Both the position numbers and the translations under genes were made by a program. Shown here one piece after another: positions 38,635-47,990 of a stretch of DNA of 64,000 bases (positions are counted from its first letter, which is position 1; each line of letters begins with the position of its first letter). The notes under the pieces were generated by a model that saw only the letters and a program-made list of their open reading frames with translations, was not told where the DNA came from and did no database searches. The DNA lies in NCBI RefSeq assembly GCF_018698455.1, contig NZ_JABIOQ010000072.1, forward strand, positions 1-64,000. The letters are read 5' to 3'. The stretch is from Sulfurimonas sp. Its GTDB lineage: Bacteria > Campylobacterota > Campylobacteria > Campylobacterales > Sulfurimonadaceae.

Positions 38635-38790
38635 TTAAGAAGAGGGTGGAGAAGCTATTTTAATTGTGAGAGGTTTACCATCTAATGTGTATACAGAACA
38701 ACCCTGTGCAATTATCTTAGTTAAAGATATATAGGCTTGTATCGCTGCTAGGGAAAAGTAGTTTTTTCCAAAACCTTTAGGTATATGCAC
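38635..38790 (-). CDS. Possible small ORF (51 aa, GTG start) upstream of TonB receptor
   Basis: VHIPKGFGKNYFSLAAIQAYISLTKIIAQGCSVYTLDGKPLTIKIASPPSS*; not in ORF track; purine-rich upstream. Confidence 0.3.
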   Translation of the reverse strand: MHIPKGFGKNYFSLAAIQAYISLTKIIAQGCSVYTLDGKPLTIKIASPPSS

Positions 38791-38845
38791 GAGTTCTCTT
38801 TTGTTTTTTTCGAATTATAACCAAAATAGATGTTAAAATACTTTT

Positions 38846-40174
38846 ATGAAACTTTCCCACTTAAAACAAATAGTAAACTACTTACAAGATTTTAAAAAAA
38901 TATCGGCTGTTCATAGAGTTAGCGATACCATTATCAAAATAGTGTTTGACAAAATCGATGCTATTTACTTCAATATGACTCGTTCAAACTCTAGTATGTT
39001 TAAGTGCGAAGAGTATCCGCGTTCAAAGCTTTATAATGCTCCTTTTGATGTCATTATGGCAAAACGCTTTAATCGTGCAAATATCTTAAATATAGAACTT
39101 TTAAATGGCGATAAAATTATTCGTCTTAAGACTTCAATGACATCGGTATATAAAGAAGAGACAACTTACCTACAAATAGAATTTACAGGTAAATATACAA
39201 ATATCATCATACTAGATGAGGAAAATGTAGTTCTTGAGGCACTCCGTCATGTAGACCTTTTCTCTTCTTTTCGTGAGGTTAGAGTAGGGCAAGCTCTTCT
39301 TGACGTACCCCAAGCTCCTTTTGTTGCTAAAGAGTATCCACTTGATAATGTAGAAGTATTTTTGTATGAGGCATATTCTCGTGAACAAGATGCAAAACTG
39401 AGTAATCTTAAAACCCAAAAAACAGTACTTTTAAATAAAAAACTAAAAAAACTAAAAAAACTCTATGAGCAACTAGATTCCCAAGCTGACTTGGAAAAGA
39501 TGGCTAAAGAACAAGAGCATTATGGAAATCTAGTTTTATCCAATGCGAACACTATTAAACCTTATGCAAAGATACTAAAGCTATATGATTATGTAGAAGA
39601 AAAAGAGATAGAACTCACTATAGAAAAACCATGTCCAACAGCTTTTATGATAAGTAATATGCTCTTCTCTAAGAGTAAAAAAGCAAAACAAAGAGCGAAA
39701 CATCTTCATATTGAAGAAGAATCGCTACTCTCAAAAATAGAGCATCTAAAGTTATTTATAAGTACGGTTGAAATGGCTCAAGATGTTGCTAAAATAGAAC
39801 TGCTTTTCCCTAAAAAAGTACAAGCGAAAAAGATTAAAGTAAATGATTCTGTAGAAGTTTTCTGGATTGAGGGCTATAAAGTACAGCTTGGTAAGAATGA
39901 AAAAGGAAATATTGAGCTACTTCAAAATGCAAGAGCTAAGGATATTTGGATTCATTTAAAAGATAGACCATCCGCTCACGTTATCATTACAACAGATAAG
40001 CAAAACCTCCCTATGAATGTGATGCAAAGTGCCGCAAGACTCTGTGTGGATTTTACTACAACTACAAAAGATCGCTATTTGGTCGATTATACTCCACGAA
40101 GAGAAGTAACTATTCAAAATGGTGCAAATGTACTGTATAATAAGTATAAGACCATAGAGATAGATACTCGCTAA
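38846..40174 (+). CDS. rqcH: NFACT family (RqcH/Rqc2-like) protein
   Basis: N-terminal NFACT-N; C-terminal VFWIEGYKVQLGKNEKGNIELLQNARAKDIWIHLKDRPSAHVIITTDKQNLP RNA-binding domain. Confidence 0.85.
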   Translation: MKLSHLKQIVNYLQDFKKISAVHRVSDTIIKIVFDKIDAIYFNMTRSNSSMFKCEEYPRSKLYNAPFDVIMAKRFNRANILNIELLNGDKIIRLKTSMTSVYKEETTYLQIEFTGKYTNIIILDEENVVLEALRHVDLFSSFREVRVGQALLDVPQAPFVAKEYPLDNVEVFLYEAYSREQDAKLSNLKTQKTVLLNKKLKKLKKLYEQLDSQADLEKMAKEQEHYGNLVLSNANTIKPYAKILKLYDYVEEKEIELTIEKPCPTAFMISNMLFSKSKKAKQRAKHLHIEEESLLSKIEHLKLFISTVEMAQDVAKIELLFPKKVQAKKIKVNDSVEVFWIEGYKVQLGKNEKGNIELLQNARAKDIWIHLKDRPSAHVIITTDKQNLPMNVMQSAARLCVDFTTTTKDRYLVDYTPRREVTIQNGANVLYNKYKTIEIDTR

Positions 40175-40193
40175 ATGATAAAAGGAGTTAGTT

Positions 40194-40499
40194 ATGGCTA
40201 TTAGTCCACTAGGAAGTGTAATATTTACAAACCAGATGACTCCAGCGGTTTCTTCTGTTCAAAATGCACATCAAAATCGTGTAGACTTTCAAAACATGGT
40301 AGCACAGGCTACTGTCAACGAGAAAGATGAAAAAGTTTTAGAAGTCCGTCCAACAGAAGAGAATCAAGAAGTTGATGAAGATAGAGAACATACACGTGAT
40401 GAGGCAGACAGAGAAACAGAGAGAAGCGAGAAACATGAAGAGGAAGAGGCTGAAGAAGTCGAAGCCGAACCTATTCATATGCTAGATATTAAAGTTTAA
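40194..40499 (+). CDS. Small acidic hypothetical protein
   Basis: 101 aa, strong RBS (AAAGGAG), charged Glu/Arg-rich C-terminus. Confidence 0.6.
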   Translation: MAISPLGSVIFTNQMTPAVSSVQNAHQNRVDFQNMVAQATVNEKDEKVLEVRPTEENQEVDEDREHTRDEADRETERSEKHEEEEAEEVEAEPIHMLDIKV

Positions 40500-41019
40500 G
40501 AGAATACTACATCCCCAAAGAATAGTTCACGATTTTTTTCAAAATTTTCTGTTAAAGTAGTGAAGCAACCACCTAGTTCTCGCACTATTTCGATATTTGG
40601 TTCTATATAGATTTTATTTCCTTTTTTTTCCATTGTAATTATTTTGGCTTCTCTGAGCTCTTTGAGATGTTTAGAAATTGTGGGAAGGGAAAATTCGAAG
40701 TGCTCGGCTATGGTACTTACACAAGTGGTCATTGGAGTAAATACTCCAGCCTCTGGGTATTTCTTCTGTTAAATCTTTGTGGTAAACAACTAAAAGATTG
40801 AACACTTTAAAATCAGTCTGTTGAAACTGCTTTTGAAAAGGTCCATTCATGGCTGAATTTATAGCAACTGAAAAACCATTTGTAACTAAAGCTTTTTCTA
40901 TTAGTGCGGGAGTTATTGTTTCGTTTTTGTTGTCTACGCTAAGTAAGTGTAAATCACCTTTTGCTTGTAGAGATATTGCACAGCATAATACTAGTACAAG
41001 TGTAATGATTTTTTTTCAT
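40496..41019 (-). pseudogene. Chimeric remnant: secreted DUF302 protein N-part joined to ArsR-type winged-helix C-part, with frameshifts
   Basis: Frames give MKKIITLVLVLCCAISLQAKGDLHLLSVDNK...NGFSVAINSAMNGPFQKQFQQTDFKVFNLLVVYHKDLTEEIP // EAGVFTPMTTCVSTIAEHFEFSLPTISKHLKELREAKIITMEKKGNKIYIEPN; A8 tract at start and second +1 shift. Confidence 0.65.
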
Positions 41020-41027
41020 TTGATTTC

Positions 41028-41462
41028 CTAAGGGTTTATGTAAGTCCAGTCGTTTTTTATACTCTCTATAAGTTCAACTACTCCAGCAGTTACAATTACA
41101 GAGCCTTCAACTAGGTCTTCTTCTTTTATTTTTAATGTTCGCATAGTGTTCCCACAAGCAACAAATTCTACTTCATACTGAATGAGTGCATCGACACGTA
41201 CTGCAGTAACAGGGTTGTTTTTGTTTAAAAGTTTCATTCCCTGTGAATATGCAACTATTTTCATCATCACATTCTCAGGTCCATAAAATTTCAAAACATT
41301 ATTCGCAACACTAAGTAAATGGTCTAGTGAGTGTGGTGTGCCATCTGAAATTCCAAAAACAATCTTTCGAGGGTTGTCAAACGATGGTTTTGGCTCAGCG
41401 AACTCGGTTTCCCCAAATGCAATAATACAAAAAGAGAGTAAAATTAGTGTAAACTTTATCAT
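41028..41462 (-). CDS. Secreted DsrE-family protein
   Basis: Signal peptide; RKIVFGISDGTPHSLDHLLSVANNVLKFYGPENVMMKIVAYSQGMKLL...FVACGNTM. Confidence 0.75.
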   Translation of the reverse strand: MIKFTLILLSFCIIAFGETEFAEPKPSFDNPRKIVFGISDGTPHSLDHLLSVANNVLKFYGPENVMMKIVAYSQGMKLLNKNNPVTAVRVDALIQYEVEFVACGNTMRTLKIKEEDLVEGSVIVTAGVVELIESIKNDWTYINP

Positions 41463-41526
41463 TTTTTATCCTTAGTTATGTTTTTTGTTAAATTTTTTTG
41501 TAGACAAGACTAAAGAGATTTCAATT

Positions 41527-42435
41527 CTACTCACTGTCCCATTCTAACATTCTGTAAGCTATTTCTACATTTTGTCTATGTATTGAATCGTAAAAATTCA
41601 TATTTTTATATTCTTGCATTGTAACAATGTCAAGGACATCTGTTATATTTTCTCCATCTTCAATTAGAGTAGAAATCTGTTGGAGTAAACCTTTGATGTA
41701 GTTATATGTAAAATTTACAGAGTCAGGAGTGATTATCTTTCCATGTCCACCTATTATGTAGTCTACATCAAGATTTCTAATCTCATCAAGACCTTTGAGC
41801 CAACCTCTTAAGTTTCCCTCACGTATAGAGGGGAGTCTATCGTTAAACACCATGTCTCCTACAAAGACTATTTTTTTAGATGGTATGTAAACGTAAAGAT
41901 CACTATCTGTATGAGCTTTTTGATTCACATGTTTTATGGAAACTTTTATACTGTTGATTTTTAAATTTTTTTCTTTTTCCACTAGTAGTGAAGGGTAGGT
42001 TTGTGTTGTTTTAAGGTAAGCCTCTTTGGTAATTCTTTTTTGCATTCTAGTCATTTCTTCTTTTGGAAGATCTGTAAACGCGGCAGAACCTATGATTTTT
42101 GCACCTATACTTTCGTAGTAGCCATTGCCTAACCAGTGGTCATCATGTAAGTGGGTGTTAACAACATAAGATATAGGAAGATTTTTGATTTTTTTCATTT
42201 GAGAGTATGCTTGAGAAGCATAAGAAAAGGAGGGACCACTATCTATTACAAGATAGCTAGTCCCCATGTTAACAAAACAGGAATTAGAAATATTTCCATT
42301 GTTATGCTCGTCCATCACTTCTGAGAGCCCAAAAAAACAGTGAGTTGCTGCTGCACTGATTTTTATAGGCTGAAGTTTATAGTCAAAGGAGAGGAGAGAA
42401 TGAAATAATACAAAACTCAACATAAGTGACTTCAA
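41527..42435 (-). CDS. MBL-fold metallohydrolase (sox-associated)
   Basis: Signal peptide; VVNTHLHDDHWLGNGYYESIGAKIIGS, VFVGDMVFNDRLPSI, IIGGHGKI. Confidence 0.87.
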   Translation of the reverse strand: MKSLMLSFVLFHSLLSFDYKLQPIKISAAATHCFFGLSEVMDEHNNGNISNSCFVNMGTSYLVIDSGPSFSYASQAYSQMKKIKNLPISYVVNTHLHDDHWLGNGYYESIGAKIIGSAAFTDLPKEEMTRMQKRITKEAYLKTTQTYPSLLVEKEKNLKINSIKVSIKHVNQKAHTDSDLYVYIPSKKIVFVGDMVFNDRLPSIREGNLRGWLKGLDEIRNLDVDYIIGGHGKIITPDSVNFTYNYIKGLLQQISTLIEDGENITDVLDIVTMQEYKNMNFYDSIHRQNVEIAYRMLEWDSE

Positions 42436-42445
42436 AGCATAATCC

Positions 42446-43960
42446 TTAAAATAAGTAGTTTAATTCAACACGGTATTCGTTGTATGAATCTTTATCGCCA
42501 TCACCAGCTTTTTCGCGGTCGTTAGCACTTGCTAAACCAACACGAATTTTCGCATATAAGTTTGGTGTAATAGTTTCACGGAAATCCATATGGAGGATGT
42601 TACTATCAGCCTGTACACCAGCCGCTTGTTTTGCTTCATCAAAGTCTTGCATTGCATAACGAGCAAGTGCACTAAATCCAGGAACTAAACCAGCCTTACC
42701 AAAGTCATAATTTACTTCAGCACAAACAGTTTGAGTGTTTGCATACCAGTTATACTGAGCCATTGCACGAGTATATCCACCAGTTGGGAAACCTCTCCAT
42801 GGAGCTACGATATCCGCTTCGTCGCCAACCGCAGAGTAACCAACTTGAGCCTTAAGAGGACCCTTTTTAAGACTTAAACGTGCCATTACAAGTGAACTAT
42901 CTAAAGTATATCTTTCTTTATAGCCTAAGTTACTTGTTGGAGTTGCATCAGTCGCAAGTGTACCTTTAAGTGTTGCCCCACCGATAGCACCACCCCCATT
43001 GTCCATTTGCTGCATATAGCGAACACCTGGAGTTAGAGAGTAACCATCGCCAAGAGTAATTTTATAGTTTAATTCACCCGTTAGTGATGAAACAACGTCA
43101 GGTACAGAACCATAAGTTATATCTACTTTAAGCCCTTTAACAGACTTGTTGCTAGCATCAACTACAATTAACTCATGTTGAGTATCTGCATTAGCAGCTG
43201 TAAAATTAGCAAAAGATAAACCTTGGTGTACTGCAGAGTCATCATTGTTACCCCAGCTATCTTCTGCAGAATCTTTAAATGTAATTACATCATGAAATGT
43301 AGTATGGTCACGTAATTTTTGGGCTGTGAAGTATGCTCCACGAATTTTTGTGTCAGGAATATCTTTCGTTTCAAGAACGAAACCTTCAAAAGTATTTGGA
43401 ATCATTTTTGTATCATTTGATTTTGTAAGGAATGATTCAAAAATCTGACGACCTGTAATAACTTTTGTTTTTGAGTATTCGTACTGAAGATTAGCTTCAG
43501 CAAGAACAGCCATACTATAGTTTCCATTCTCTTTAACTTGATAACGACTAACAGTGTCTTTACCAGCTTTTACTGTACCGATGTTATCTGGACTCACACG
43601 TAGTGCTTCAAATGGACTGTCAGAGTAGTAAAGTCCAGCCATTGCACTTACACCTTGGTATGATGCAGTTTTATAACGAAAGCTACCACCAAGACCAAAT
43701 GCATGACTATCATCTCTTTTGTTTAACTCATCAGCATCATCATTTGCCCAGTCCCACTTAAAAGCGTTCATTCTAAGTCTTCCATAAATCATTCCCTCAG
43801 AAAACATTTCACTAATGCTATCAACACTTCCTGGTGCTTGGTTTGTAACAAGCATCATATTGTTTTTAAATTCACGTTTTGGTTTTGCCTCATCAGCACT
43901 TATAGATGTAGTAAGTAAACATGCCGCAGCAGTTACTAAGCTTATGCGTAATTTTTTCAT
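42446..43960 (-). CDS. Outer membrane porin (Opr family type)
   Basis: Signal peptide; beta-barrel pattern; SEGMIYGRLRMNAFKWDWAND; terminal VELNYLF. Confidence 0.8.
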   Translation of the reverse strand: MKKLRISLVTAAACLLTTSISADEAKPKREFKNNMMLVTNQAPGSVDSISEMFSEGMIYGRLRMNAFKWDWANDDADELNKRDDSHAFGLGGSFRYKTASYQGVSAMAGLYYSDSPFEALRVSPDNIGTVKAGKDTVSRYQVKENGNYSMAVLAEANLQYEYSKTKVITGRQIFESFLTKSNDTKMIPNTFEGFVLETKDIPDTKIRGAYFTAQKLRDHTTFHDVITFKDSAEDSWGNNDDSAVHQGLSFANFTAANADTQHELIVVDASNKSVKGLKVDITYGSVPDVVSSLTGELNYKITLGDGYSLTPGVRYMQQMDNGGGAIGGATLKGTLATDATPTSNLGYKERYTLDSSLVMARLSLKKGPLKAQVGYSAVGDEADIVAPWRGFPTGGYTRAMAQYNWYANTQTVCAEVNYDFGKAGLVPGFSALARYAMQDFDEAKQAAGVQADSNILHMDFRETITPNLYAKIRVGLASANDREKAGDGDKDSYNEYRVELNYLF

Positions 43961-43968
43961 TTTTCCCC

Positions 43969-45729
43969 TTAACAGCTTCTAGAACCTTTAACCGGACACC
44001 CACAATCATAATCAACTAAAGTAACATTCCCCTCATTACTTACATCAACTATTTTTTCTCTTTTTATATAGTCTCTCGTAACATCATAGACAGCTCTTAT
44101 TTTGTTTTCTTGAAGGTTGCTTCCTGCGTTTTGCAAGTTACCACCCCATGATGAAACAACATAAGTTTTGTCTAAATCTATTAGTTTTCCACCAATCATT
44201 AGTTTAGAGATTCTTTCTCCAGCTTTATTAGCAACGGCGATACTGTATGTAACACCACCGAGACGACTCATGTCTCCTCCTTGCTGATAAAGTGGATTCG
44301 CATTGAAAACATTATCTGCTATATCTTCTAAGAGAGTAGCAATTTGTTTCCCTTTTAAGTCAAATGTATATACGTTCGGGTAAGTTATACCACACATCTC
44401 ATATACATTATCCATTAAAATGTTATCACCTGCAAGTACAGTAGTTCCCCATCTGTAGCCTGGTGTAAATGACATGTCACATTTCATTTCATCCATGATA
44501 GCATCATTGATAAGCTGATCAAAAGTTGAAAAGAATGTATCGCGTTTGTAAAGAATGTTCTTAGTTTGACCAAGTACTTCACCAAACTCTTTATCAAATG
44601 GTGCATATAGCTCATTTACAAGTTTTACACCCGCTGGATCTGCTGGAATAATATTTGAAGCTATTGGTACAAGTTTGTACTCGTAGTCAATTACTTTTCC
44701 ATCTTTAGCATCTATATCTAAACGCCCGATAAACTTACCATGACTTCCAGCAATTACAATTACTGTTCCATCAATAGTGATAGGTTGAGGAGAAGGGTCA
44801 TGTGTATGTCCACTAAGTATAAAATCTATACCATGAACTTGACGCGCAACTTCTTGATCAACACTAAAACCATCATGAGAAAGAACAACAACACAATCAA
44901 CTTTATGCTCATCTCTTAACTCGTTTACATATTCCTGAAGTGTATCTAGTCTAAGACCAAAACTCCAACCTTCAGTAAACTCTTTAGGATTCGCAGTAGA
45001 TGTAAATGGAAAAGATTGACCAATAATACCAATCTTAGCACCACCTTTTTCTTCAATCGTATATGGTTCGAAAATAAGTTCTTCATACTCATCTGCAAAA
45101 GGATCGTTACCTATAACATTTTGAGTAACAAACTTAGCGTCTAGCATTTCTATAAGCTCTTTAACTCTCTCTTTACCGTAAGTAAATTCCCAGTGGCCAA
45201 CCATTACATCAACACCAAGATAATTCTGTGCTTTAACAATAGCTTCACCACGAGTCTTAAGAGCAACTCCTGTTCCTTGCCATGTATCACCCGAATCTAA
45301 AAACAGTACATTTTCATTACCGCGTTCAGTTCTTACACGCTCAAGATAAGTTTTAATATGAGCAATACCACCCATTTTTCCAAACTTCTTAGCTAACTCT
45401 TCAAAATCAACATGAGTATCAAAGTAAGCATCTAGTGAACTTGGTTCCAAACCATAATGTTTTGCAAACGCATCACCACATAAAAATCCTGGTGTACCTA
45501 CAAGGTTTGGAGCAGAGATCAATGTTGATGGCTCCCTCCAATACAATGGCTTTATATGAGCATGAATATCACACATATGTAAAAGTGTAAAATTACCAGT
45601 TGCCTTAAAGTTATATATATCATTTATAGATATTTGAGCGGGTGTTTTTGGAGAGACACAGCCAGTTGCGGCTGCACCAATTCCAAAAACAGCTGCAATA
45701 TGCATAAAGTCTCTTCTAGAAATATCCAT
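43969..45729 (-). CDS. soxB: Thiosulfohydrolase SoxB
   Basis: Tat signal RRDFMHIAAVFGIG; FLDSGDTWQGTGVALKTRGEAIVKAQNYLGVDVMVGHWEFTYG; ILSGHTHDPSPQP. Confidence 0.93.
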   Translation of the reverse strand: MDISRRDFMHIAAVFGIGAAATGCVSPKTPAQISINDIYNFKATGNFTLLHMCDIHAHIKPLYWREPSTLISAPNLVGTPGFLCGDAFAKHYGLEPSSLDAYFDTHVDFEELAKKFGKMGGIAHIKTYLERVRTERGNENVLFLDSGDTWQGTGVALKTRGEAIVKAQNYLGVDVMVGHWEFTYGKERVKELIEMLDAKFVTQNVIGNDPFADEYEELIFEPYTIEEKGGAKIGIIGQSFPFTSTANPKEFTEGWSFGLRLDTLQEYVNELRDEHKVDCVVVLSHDGFSVDQEVARQVHGIDFILSGHTHDPSPQPITIDGTVIVIAGSHGKFIGRLDIDAKDGKVIDYEYKLVPIASNIIPADPAGVKLVNELYAPFDKEFGEVLGQTKNILYKRDTFFSTFDQLINDAIMDEMKCDMSFTPGYRWGTTVLAGDNILMDNVYEMCGITYPNVYTFDLKGKQIATLLEDIADNVFNANPLYQQGGDMSRLGGVTYSIAVANKAGERISKLMIGGKLIDLDKTYVVSSWGGNLQNAGSNLQENKIRAVYDVTRDYIKREKIVDVSNEGNVTLVDYDCGCPVKGSRSC

Positions 45730-45738
45730 TATTCAGTC

Positions 45739-46512
45739 CTATCTCTTAAGGCCAGGAATTGCAACTTCCGTGCCCTTAGCTTCATGTGTAAGATATACTT
45801 CAAGTGCAACCATTTCAGGAGAACCTAGAGGAATAACTTTTAGTAGTGCATTTTTCATACAGCCTTGAAAACGACGAGGTAGTGTTCTTAAAGAAGACTT
45901 AGTCATTCTATATGCTGGCCAAGTAGCTGCAACTGCAACACCTTTTGAAGTTAAATCCGGTAAAGGTTGAGTTCTAAGAACTGCACCAACGATATCGGCA
46001 GAGTGACATGAGTTACAAGATAAACCTCTTCCACCACGAGCAGTCATATAAGTTTTTTCTCCAAGCACAAACGCTTCTTTAATATACTTATCTGCATTAA
46101 CATCAATATTACTTTTCTCACCATTAGCAAGAGTTTTTACATAAGCACTCATGTCAAACATATCAGAACTTTTAAGCTTAAATGGTTTATGAGTATTTTT
46201 ACTCATAAGTCCTTGAAGAGCTTGACTAACTGTAACAACTTGCTTAAATTCTTTTAAGTAACGAGGAAAACCTGCTATATATGCTGGTAGATCATCTTCA
46301 CTGATGTTAAAAAATGCAGCAACACCAGCATCTCCACCACAATATTCTTCCAGTAACTCTTCACCATTAGATATCATTAAGTCTGCTGGATTATTTTCTA
46401 GCATATCCGTATACATAGCACGGTCTGAATCACTCATAGCAAACTGTTCACCAGCAAACGATAATGATGAAAGAAGTGTAATAGATAAAGCTATTTTAAT
46501 TCCTGTTTTCAT
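45739..46512 (-). CDS. soxA: Sulfur oxidation c-type cytochrome SoxA
   Basis: ARGGRGLSCNSCHSADIVGAVLRTQPLPDL; GCMKNALLKVIPLGSPEMVALEVYLTHEAKG. Confidence 0.92.
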   Translation of the reverse strand: MKTGIKIALSITLLSSLSFAGEQFAMSDSDRAMYTDMLENNPADLMISNGEELLEEYCGGDAGVAAFFNISEDDLPAYIAGFPRYLKEFKQVVTVSQALQGLMSKNTHKPFKLKSSDMFDMSAYVKTLANGEKSNIDVNADKYIKEAFVLGEKTYMTARGGRGLSCNSCHSADIVGAVLRTQPLPDLTSKGVAVAATWPAYRMTKSSLRTLPRRFQGCMKNALLKVIPLGSPEMVALEVYLTHEAKGTEVAIPGLKR

Positions 46513-46515
46513 TGA

Positions 46516-46851
46516 TTATCCTTTTGGTTTAATCTTTTTACTTTTTTCATTTACTTCACCAGTATTATCTGTGTAAGTAACTTTTAATGTGCCTTTACCA
46601 TCTACTTTCATATATGTTGTAAAAACAGGGTTAGTAGATAAAGATTCCCACACTGTCATATTTGTGATGTCTTTTCCATTGTAGTTAAACTTTACATTAT
46701 TTATAAATTTGGCTGGTATCAACTCTTTTGTCTCTTTGTGTTTCTGTGTACCAGTATCCATTGGGTGCATAACCATAAAACTAACTTTTACAATTTCACC
46801 ATCTTTAAACTTTTTTGGCTTGATTTTAATCAGTGACTTTCTTTTTTGCAT
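46516..46851 (-). CDS. soxZ: Thiosulfate oxidation carrier complex protein SoxZ
   Basis: DGEIVKVSFMVMHPMDTGTQKHKETKELIPAKFINNVKFNYNGKDI. Confidence 0.93.
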   Translation of the reverse strand: MQKRKSLIKIKPKKFKDGEIVKVSFMVMHPMDTGTQKHKETKELIPAKFINNVKFNYNGKDITNMTVWESLSTNPVFTTYMKVDGKGTLKVTYTDNTGEVNEKSKKIKPKG

Positions 46852-46869
46852 TTTAATCTTCCTATAATT

Positions 46870-46909
46870 TATATATATATATATATATTTATTTAATTAA
46901 TTAATTAAC
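46870..46909. repeat. AT-only microsatellite: (TA)n followed by (TTAA)n
   Basis: TATATATATATATATATAT...TTTAATTAATTAATTAAC between soxY and soxZ. Confidence 0.9.
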
Positions 46910-46923
46910 TAGTTTGGTTAAAA

Positions 46924-47391
46924 TCAACCACACCCACCGATAGTTACTTTTACGTTTTGAGATGCACTAATGAAGTCACCATTACTTAATTCTACTAAAG
47001 CAGTAACATCTTGAGTTCCACCAAGTTTAATACGAGTTGAGAACATTGCTTTTCCATTAGCTGGAGTTAAATACACATCTATAGAACGTGCATTGAAATT
47101 ATGAGAAGCTAAAATATGAATAGCTTTTACATAGTTATTCTCTGTCATAGGAGAGTCAATGTTAACTGTTACTGGAACAACGGCACCGTTTTCAGCAATT
47201 TCTGGAACTTTAAGTTTTATCTTTGATGATACTGTAACTGTTTTGCCTCCAGTGATAGCATCAACAGCTGTTTGGTAAGACATTGTATTTTTACTTACAA
47301 CTTTTGTTTCGCTTGCAAAACTTATTGCCGGTGTTAGTGCACTAGCAGCAGCAACTAAACCTAGTTTTTTAAAAAAATCTCTTCTTTGCAT
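46924..47391 (-). CDS. soxY: Thiosulfate oxidation carrier protein SoxY
   Basis: Tat-like RRDFFKKLGLVAAAS; C-terminal swinging-arm motif VTIGGCG*. Confidence 0.95.
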   Translation of the reverse strand: MQRRDFFKKLGLVAAASALTPAISFASETKVVSKNTMSYQTAVDAITGGKTVTVSSKIKLKVPEIAENGAVVPVTVNIDSPMTENNYVKAIHILASHNFNARSIDVYLTPANGKAMFSTRIKLGGTQDVTALVELSNGDFISASQNVKVTIGGCG

Positions 47392-47405
47392 AATTTAATT
47401 TCCTT

Positions 47406-47930
47406 TTATCTTTCAGATACGATATATGAAGTCATATCACATATTTCTTGTTCATTGAACAACTTAGTTGTTAAGTTAACTGTCATGTGAGTGTTAGCAT
47501 TTTCAACGCGAGGATCGGCAATTTTTTGATAAACAAATTGATTATCTCTTACTCCACTATCAACAAAAATAGCTTTGTATCCAGTTAAATCCGGACCAAT
47601 ATTTCCAGCACCTACGGCACCTTCTATATTATGACAAGCAACACAGTTTCCGTATTGTTTTGACTTTCCATTAGCATTTTTCTTCGCTAAGCCTTTAGGT
47701 AACTTACCTTTTACTTTTCCACCATTTAAGTTGTGAAATATAAAAGCACCTCTAGCAATTGAATCTTTGTCATTAGTTACACAATTACTAGGCATAGTAA
47801 ATACTTTAGCCGGTGGCAATAAATCTTTTTGAATCAGTTCACTTGCATTAGGCTTTTCTATTACACTACTATAATCAGCAGCAAATAACGAAGTACTTAC
47901 AAGCAACGATATCATAATGGTTTTCTTCAT
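47406..47930 (-). CDS. soxX: Sulfur oxidation c-type cytochrome SoxX (start at 47930 rather than ORF-track 47990)
   Basis: Signal peptide MKKTIMISLLVSTSLFAA; NCVACHNIEGAVGAGNIGPDLTGYKA; MTSYIVSER. Confidence 0.9.
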   Translation of the reverse strand: MKKTIMISLLVSTSLFAADYSSVIEKPNASELIQKDLLPPAKVFTMPSNCVTNDKDSIARGAFIFHNLNGGKVKGKLPKGLAKKNANGKSKQYGNCVACHNIEGAVGAGNIGPDLTGYKAIFVDSGVRDNQFVYQKIADPRVENANTHMTVNLTTKLFNEQEICDMTSYIVSER

Positions 47931-47990
47931 TAAAAATTCCACAATACTTATTCTTAACGAGTACTCATCTTCAAGTAATAATATTTTCAT
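47931..47990 (-). pseudogene. Response-regulator N-terminal stub (20 codons) fused in frame to soxX
   Basis: MKILLLEDEYSLRISIVEFL is a typical OmpR-type receiver N-terminus; ends directly at soxX ATG. Confidence 0.7.

Noticed and set aside
38590-38845. Cobalamin riboswitch upstream of the TonB receptor
   Set aside because: No recognisable B12-box on either strand by eye; would need an Rfam covariance-model scan.
40849-41031. 60-aa plus ORF MAEFIATEKPFVTK...
   Set aside because: Antisense of the DUF302-like remnant, which has better coding support.
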